DNA of 9,501 bases from JBHHZM01 sp046758065 (GTDB taxonomy: Bacteria > Pseudomonadota > Alphaproteobacteria > JAAXGF01), in the NCBI GenBank assembly GCA_046758065.1, contig JBHHZM010000119.1, positions 1 through 9,501 of the forward strand, in the 5' to 3' direction. Of the stretch, positions 6,050 to 9,501 are shown one piece after another. The translations under genes were made by a program, and so were the position numbers. Each line of letters opens with the position of its first letter. The first letter of the stretch is position 1. The notes under the pieces were generated by a model. The model did no database searches and was not told where the DNA came from. It saw only the letters and a program-made list of their open reading frames with translations.

Positions 6050-6636
6050 TGCGGCGGGGAGATCCCTGTTCCCATTATTCGGAGGGCGGCGCGCGGGACG
6101 GCGCCGACGGCAAGCCGGCTTCGGCGGACGTAGCGCTGCTCGCCCGAAAAGGCGGTGCGACGGCCTCGGGTTTTCGCGATTCGACACCCGATGCGGCAAG
6201 CTTCAAGCAGCCGGCGCCCGGCCCGTCACTCGAATCCCGGACCGCGAAACGCGTGCTGATCGTCGAAGACAGCGTCCTCGATATGAAGCTGTTCCGCGAC
6301 CTGTTCGGCGCCCGGGGCTATGCGGTTCTCGAAGCGACGAACGGCAGCGAGGCGCTCGATCTTGCGCGGCGTTGCCGCCCCGACCTGATCCTCGTGGACG
6401 TCGACCTTGTGCGCGAGTCCGGGCTGGAGGTCGTCAGGCGGATAAAGGCCGACGCGGCGATCGCATCGGCGCCGATGATCGCGGTCTCAGTGTTTCTCGG
6501 CGCCGGCGATCGGGCCCGGCTGCGCGACTGCGGTTGCGAAAACTGGTTCGCCAAGCCCGTCCCGGTATCGGGTCTGATCGCGGTTTGTGATCGGCTTTGT
6601 CCGCCGCGCGACGACGCGACGGCCGCGCGATCCTGA
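6049..6636 (+). CDS. DivK-like single-domain response regulator with N-terminal extension
   Basis: This 195-residue protein has a receiver domain at about 67-187 and no output domain. The acidic pair is Glu73-Asp74 (in VLIVEDS), the phosphoacceptor is Asp117 (in DLILVDVDL), the switch position is Ser147 where Thr is more common, and the conserved lysine is Lys169 (in FAKPV). The segment after the acidic pair, DMKLFRDLF, and the RRCRPDLIL block closely resemble DivK, the alphaproteobacterial cell-cycle receiver, as I remember its sequence. Unlike DivK it carries a 66-residue, apparently disordered extension containing LLARKG at 30-35, a motif shared with the SPOR protein. The usual Leu-Pro after the phosphoacceptor is replaced by Leu-Val-Arg-Glu. 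Translation probably couples to the SPOR gene through the TGATG overlap, since no good ribosome-binding site is visible. The cognate kinase is not in the window. Confidence 0.88.
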   Translation: MRRGDPCSHYSEGGARDGADGKPASADVALLARKGGATASGFRDSTPDAASFKQPAPGPSLESRTAKRVLIVEDSVLDMKLFRDLFGARGYAVLEATNGSEALDLARRCRPDLILVDVDLVRESGLEVVRRIKADAAIASAPMIAVSVFLGAGDRARLRDCGCENWFAKPVPVSGLIAVCDRLCPPRDDATAARS

Positions 6637-6704
6637 CGGGGCCGCGCGCCGCGGGCCCGGCGGCGGCGCAGCAGCTCTCCAGGCTTGCGTAAACGGTCAA
6701 CGCG

Positions 6705-6734
6705 CTTGACCTTTCGGGGATTTACGCCCATGTT
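6705..6734 (+). promoter_or_regulatory. putative promoter of the infA operon
   Basis: CTTGACC (6705-6711) matches the alphaproteobacterial -35 consensus CTTGAC. A weak -10 candidate, CATGTT (6729-6734), lies 17 bases after TTGACC (6706-6711). It sits in the 128-base gap between the receiver and infA, where a separate promoter for these translation genes is expected. The -35 box is convincing; the -10 box is poor. Confidence 0.45.
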
Positions 6735-6764
6735 CCCAGCGCTTCAACACAAGGCAAAGGAGAC

Positions 6765-6983
6765 ATGGCAAAAGAAGACGTGCTCGAGTTTCCGGGCGTG
6801 GTGACCGAACTGCTGCCCAACGCGATGTTCCGCGTCAAGCTCGAAAATGACCACGAGATTCTCGCCCATACGGCGGGGAAAATGCGCAAACATCGCATCC
6901 GCGTTCTTGCCGGCGACCGCGTGACCGTCGAGATGACGCCCTACGATCTGACCAAGGGCCGGATCACTTTCCGCTACAAGTAA
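6765..6983 (+). CDS. infA: translation initiation factor IF-1
   Basis: IF-1 binds the ribosomal A site during initiation and assists IF-2 and IF-3. The 72-residue product has the normal length and is a single OB-fold. The start MAKEDVLEFPGVV, the middle HTAGKMRKHRIRVLAGD and the end TPYDLTKGRITFRYK are nearly invariant in the family. The start is therefore certain, although the strongest Shine-Dalgarno match (AAGGAG, 6757-6762) leaves only two bases before the ATG. AAGG at 6751-6754 is better spaced. It heads the group with maf, the RNase G-like gene and yacG; maf begins 12 bases after its stop. Confidence 0.98.
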   Translation: MAKEDVLEFPGVVTELLPNAMFRVKLENDHEILAHTAGKMRKHRIRVLAGDRVTVEMTPYDLTKGRITFRYK

Positions 6984-6995
6984 CGCCTTCGCAGG

Positions 6996-7595
6996 ATGTT
7001 GGAAGGCTCGCGCGCGCCGCGCTTCATCCTGGCCTCCGCGTCGCCGCGCCGGCTCGATCTCCTGCGTCGGATCGGCCTCGAGCCCGACGCCGTCGACCCG
7101 GCCTACCCCGACGAAACCCCCAGGCCCGGCGAGGCTCCGCGCGACCTCGCCCGCCGGCTTGCCCGCGACAAGGCGCGCGCCGTCGCCGGCCGCCACGCCG
7201 GCGCGGTCGTGCTCGGCGCCGACACGGTGGTGGCCTGCGGCCGCCGCGTGCTGCCCAAGGCCGAGGACGCCGCCGCGGCGCGTCGCTGTCTCGAGATGCT
7301 TTCAGGCCGGCGGCACACGGTTTACGGCGGGCTCTGCGTGATCGGCGCCGACGGCCGCGAGCATCGCCGGCTGGTCGCCACCCGCGTCCGCTTCAAGCGC
7401 CTCGAGGAGGGCGAGATCGCGCGCTACATCGCCGGCGGCGAGTGGCGGGGCAAGGCCGGAGGCTACGCCATTCAGGGCCGCGCCGCGGCGCTGGTTCCCT
7501 GGATCAACGGTTCGTACTCGAACGTCGTCGGCCTGCCGCTTTGCGAGGCGGCGGCGCTGCTCGCCGCCTGCGGCGTGCGCGGAGAGAACCCGTGA
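6996..7595 (+). CDS. maf: Maf-family nucleoside triphosphate pyrophosphatase (YhdE type)
   Basis: Maf proteins hydrolyse non-canonical or excess nucleoside triphosphates to monophosphates and are linked to septum control and house-cleaning. This 199-residue protein has the N-terminal LASASPRRLDLL motif, the catalytic Asp76 in GADTVV, the LSGRRHTVYGG segment and the C-terminal GKAGGYAIQGRAA...GSYSNVVGLPL. The GKAG.Y.IQG version is typical of YhdE-like members acting on dTTP and UTP, as opposed to the m7GTP-specific YceF group; this is assignment by motif only. Length is normal. The stop overlaps the next gene's GTG start (GTGA), indicating coupled translation. Confidence 0.95.
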   Translation: MLEGSRAPRFILASASPRRLDLLRRIGLEPDAVDPAYPDETPRPGEAPRDLARRLARDKARAVAGRHAGAVVLGADTVVACGRRVLPKAEDAAAARRCLEMLSGRRHTVYGGLCVIGADGREHRRLVATRVRFKRLEEGEIARYIAGGEWRGKAGGYAIQGRAAALVPWINGSYSNVVGLPLCEAAALLAACGVRGENP

Positions 7596-9031
7596 TCGAC
7601 ACCATCGCCGTCAACGTCGCCTTCGGGGAGACCCGCGTCGCGCTCATCGCCGAGGGGCGCGTGATCGAAGTCTTCCACCGCCGGGCCGGCGGCGCAAGCG
7701 TCGCCGGGAGCGTCTATCTGGGGCGGGTGGCGCGCGTGGCGCCGGGACTTCAGGCGGCGTTCGTCGACATCGGCACGGGACGCGACGGCTTCCTCAACGC
7801 CGACGACGCCCGGCCCGACGCCGACGCGCCCACCGGGGCGATCGGCGACTACGTCCACGAAGGCGAGGCGGTGCTGGTGCAGGCGACGCGCGACCCGGTC
7901 GCCGGCAAGGGGGCGCGGCTCACCCGGCGGCCGAACCTGCCCGGGCGCTATCTGGTGCTGACTCCGGGCCGGGCCGGCGTGACCGTCTCGCGGCGCATCG
8001 ACGCCGCCGCCGAGCGCGAGCGCCTCGCCGCGCTGGTCGAAACGCTTGCTGGAGCGAACGACGGGTACGTCGTGCGCACCGCCGCGGCCGGCGTCGAGGC
8101 CGACGACATCGCCCGCGACGCCGAAATGCTTGGCGCGCTGTGGGCCGATATCGAGGCCGGACGGCGGACGGCGACCGCCCCGGCCTGTCTTCACGACGAC
8201 GCCGATCCGCTGGCGCGCGCGCTGCGCGACCACGCCGGGCCGGCGCTCGAGCGCGTACCGATCGATTCGCCGGACGCGCTGGCCGAGGCGCGGCGCTTCT
8301 GCGAACGTTTCCTCCCGGCGATCGCCGGACGCCTCGAAGCCTACCGCGAGGCCGAACCGATTTTCGAGCGCTTCGGCGTTGAAGCGGCGCTCGACGATGC
8401 GCTCGCCCCCGGCATTGCGCTGCCGTCGGGCGGCGGGCTCGTCATCGAGGAGACCGAGGCGCTGGTCGCCATCGACGTCAACACCGGGCGCAGCACTAGC
8501 GGCGACGGACCGGCGACCCTGCTGCACGCCAACCTCGAGGCGGCGGCCGAGATCGCGCGTCAGCTTCGCCTGCGCGCCCTCGGCGGCCTGATCGTCATCG
8601 ACTTCGCCCACATGACGCGCGCCGAGCACCGCCGCCGCGTCGTCGAGGCGCTGCGCGACGCGCTCGCCGGCGACCGCGCGGCCAACCCGCCGCGGGGCTT
8701 CACGCCGCTCGGCCTCGTCGAAATGACCCGCCGGCGCAGCCGCCCGACGCTCGCCGAGACGCTGTGCGATCCCTGTTCCGCCTGCGACGGCGAAGGCCGG
8801 TGGAAAAGCGCGCCGAGCGTCGCCTTCGAAATCGCGCGCCGGCTGATGCGCACCGCCGCGACCGCGCCGCCGGGGCGGCTGACCGTGGCGGCGGCGCCCG
8901 AGGTGGCGGCGCTGTTGTCGGCTGCCGGCGCGGGTCCGCTCGCGGGTCTCGAAGCGGCGCTCGGCCGAACGCTCGAACTGCGCGAATCGCCGGGCCGCGC
9001 GCGCGAGAGTTACGATATCATCGTCGGCTGA
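7592..9031 (+). CDS. rng: ribonuclease G/E family endoribonuclease, RNase G-type
   Basis: This 479-residue endoribonuclease of the RNase E/G family cuts single-stranded RNA in rRNA maturation and mRNA decay. An S1-like RNA-binding region lies near the N-terminus (SVYLGRVARVAPGLQAAFVD, about 40-125). The 5'-phosphate sensor is Arg162-Thr163 in GYVVRT. Catalytic metal ligands are Asp295 in AIDVNTG and Asp337 in IVIDF, and the Zn-link cysteines are Cys395 and Cys398 in PCSACDGEG. The protein ends after a short tail, without the long degradosome-scaffold half of RNase E, so RNase G is the better name. The aspartate that follows the second metal ligand in E. coli RNase E (FIDM) is His here (FAHM). 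The start is GTG, overlapping maf by 4 bases; yacG follows after 15 bases. Confidence 0.93.
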   Translation: MIDTIAVNVAFGETRVALIAEGRVIEVFHRRAGGASVAGSVYLGRVARVAPGLQAAFVDIGTGRDGFLNADDARPDADAPTGAIGDYVHEGEAVLVQATRDPVAGKGARLTRRPNLPGRYLVLTPGRAGVTVSRRIDAAAERERLAALVETLAGANDGYVVRTAAAGVEADDIARDAEMLGALWADIEAGRRTATAPACLHDDADPLARALRDHAGPALERVPIDSPDALAEARRFCERFLPAIAGRLEAYREAEPIFERFGVEAALDDALAPGIALPSGGGLVIEETEALVAIDVNTGRSTSGDGPATLLHANLEAAAEIARQLRLRALGGLIVIDFAHMTRAEHRRRVVEALRDALAGDRAANPPRGFTPLGLVEMTRRRSRPTLAETLCDPCSACDGEGRWKSAPSVAFEIARRLMRTAATAPPGRLTVAAAPEVAALLSAAGAGPLAGLEAALGRTLELRESPGRARESYDIIVG

Positions 9032-9046
9032 AGCGGGAGGCACGCC

Positions 9047-9238
9047 GTGACGACAAGCGAAACGACGCGTAAACGCAAGCCGCGCTGCCCGATCTGCGGC
9101 CGGCCGATGGTCAAGCGATTCATGCCGTTCTGCTCGCGGCGCTGCGCCGACGCCGACCTCGCGCGCTGGCTCGATGGCAAATACGTCATTCCCGGCGAGG
9201 AACCGGCCGATGCCAAGAGCGAGGACGGGCCCGACTGA
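9047..9238 (+). CDS. yacG: DNA gyrase inhibitor YacG, zinc-finger protein
   Basis: This is a 63-residue protein with the YacG zinc finger: CPIC near residue 14 and FCSRRC about 16 residues later, giving C-X2-C-X15-C-X3-C. The family segment ADADLARWLDGKYVIPG follows, then a short acidic tail. In E. coli YacG binds GyrB and inhibits gyrase; the same role is inferred here. The start is GTG with a strong GGGAGG (9035-9040) 6 bases upstream. It lies 15 bases after the RNase gene and is the last gene of that operon. Confidence 0.95.
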   Translation: MTTSETTRKRKPRCPICGRPMVKRFMPFCSRRCADADLARWLDGKYVIPGEEPADAKSEDGPD

Positions 9239-9312
9239 ACGCCGCCGAACGCGCGGCAAACCTTCGCTTTCCGGCGCAACGCGGCGCGCCTTCGCGGGCC
9301 GTCTCCGGGCTC

Positions 9313-9341
9313 TGGACAGGGGGGAGGCGAATCCGTTATAA
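9313..9341 (+). promoter_or_regulatory. promoter of tRNA-Phe
   Basis: TGGACA (9313-9318) and TTATAA (9336-9341) are separated by 17 bases, each close to the sigma-70 consensus (TATAAG at 9337-9342 is an alternative reading). The tRNA begins 19 bases after the -10 box. The bases right after the -10 box are GC-rich (GCCGG), as in stringently controlled stable-RNA promoters. Confidence 0.7.
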
Positions 9342-9360
9342 GCCGGTGCTTCCCCAGCGC

Positions 9361-9436
<76 letters not shown>

Positions 9437-9456
9437 TTATTTTCAAGGTCCGTTCC

Positions 9457-9497
9457 GGAGACATAGGTTACAGATTATACTGGAGACATGGGTAACA
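9457..9497. mobile_element. direct repeats resembling an insertion-sequence terminus
   Basis: GGAGACATAGGTTACA (9457-9472) and GGAGACATGGGTAACA (9482-9497) match at 14 of 16 positions and are 25 bases apart. The motif GGAGACATRGGTAACA, or its complement TGTTACCCATGTCTCC, is one I associate with the ends of IS481-like elements, where multiple copies form transposase-binding sites. No transposase is visible because the window stops here, so the element, its orientation and its integrity are unconfirmed. The stretch is markedly more AT-rich than the genes before it. Confidence 0.4.
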
Positions 9498-9501
9498 CTT
9501 T

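Noticed and set aside
6637..6670. GC-rich possible terminator after the receiver gene
   Set aside because: The sequence around GGGCCC does not form a long stem beyond the central bases, and no T-tract follows.
7472..9259. Minus-strand open frame of nearly 600 codons opposite the RNase gene
   Set aside because: It is a composition-driven shadow of maf, the RNase gene and yacG. There is no ribosome-binding site or domain, and the product is biased in Arg, Ala and Gly.

Overview
The window is strongly GC-rich chromosomal DNA from an alphaproteobacterium, most likely a Rhodospirillales-like lineage. The assignment rests on four things: a UPF0262 protein (a family I know only from Alphaproteobacteria); the order hisG-hisD-UPF0262-phosphatase next to infA-maf-RNase G/E-yacG-tRNA-Phe, typical of that class; third codon positions dominated by G and C; and a receiver protein that closely resembles DivK.

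Left part (1-3896, all + strand): the 3' four-fifths of murA, short-form hisG, hisD, a UPF0262 gene and a low-molecular-weight phosphatase gene. They overlap or nearly touch and read as one operon linking peptidoglycan precursor synthesis, histidine synthesis and two accessory proteins. Right part (6705-9436): a promoter, then infA, maf, an RNase G-type ribonuclease and yacG, tightly packed, followed by tRNA-Phe with its own promoter. In the last 65 bases two copies of a 16-base direct repeat resemble the terminus of an insertion sequence.

Between these housekeeping blocks lies a 2.8 kb segment (3897-6704) with a different character. It has a 620-bp region without a convincing gene, holding an AT-rich promoter, a 14-bp tandem repeat over the -35 box, a palindrome and a leader hairpin. 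A three-gene operon follows: an orphan ParA-type ATPase, a single-pass membrane protein with a periplasmic SPOR domain, and a DivK-like single-domain response regulator with a 66-residue N-terminal extension.

The most interesting observation is that the cytoplasmic N-terminus of the SPOR protein and the N-terminal extension of the receiver, otherwise unrelated proteins, share a short motif, LLxRKG followed by a conserved Gly-Phe. Partners of ParA ATPases usually contact them through short basic N-terminal peptides, so this motif may be a common docking site on the ParA encoded just upstream. The module could then be a positioning system that places a septum-binding SPOR protein and a cell-cycle-type receiver within the cell. 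That function is inference; the genes, domains and shared motif are visible in the sequence.

A second unexplained signal is a perfect 16-bp inverted repeat. One arm covers the ribosome-binding and start region of the phosphatase gene, and the other lies about 90 bp downstream of that gene.
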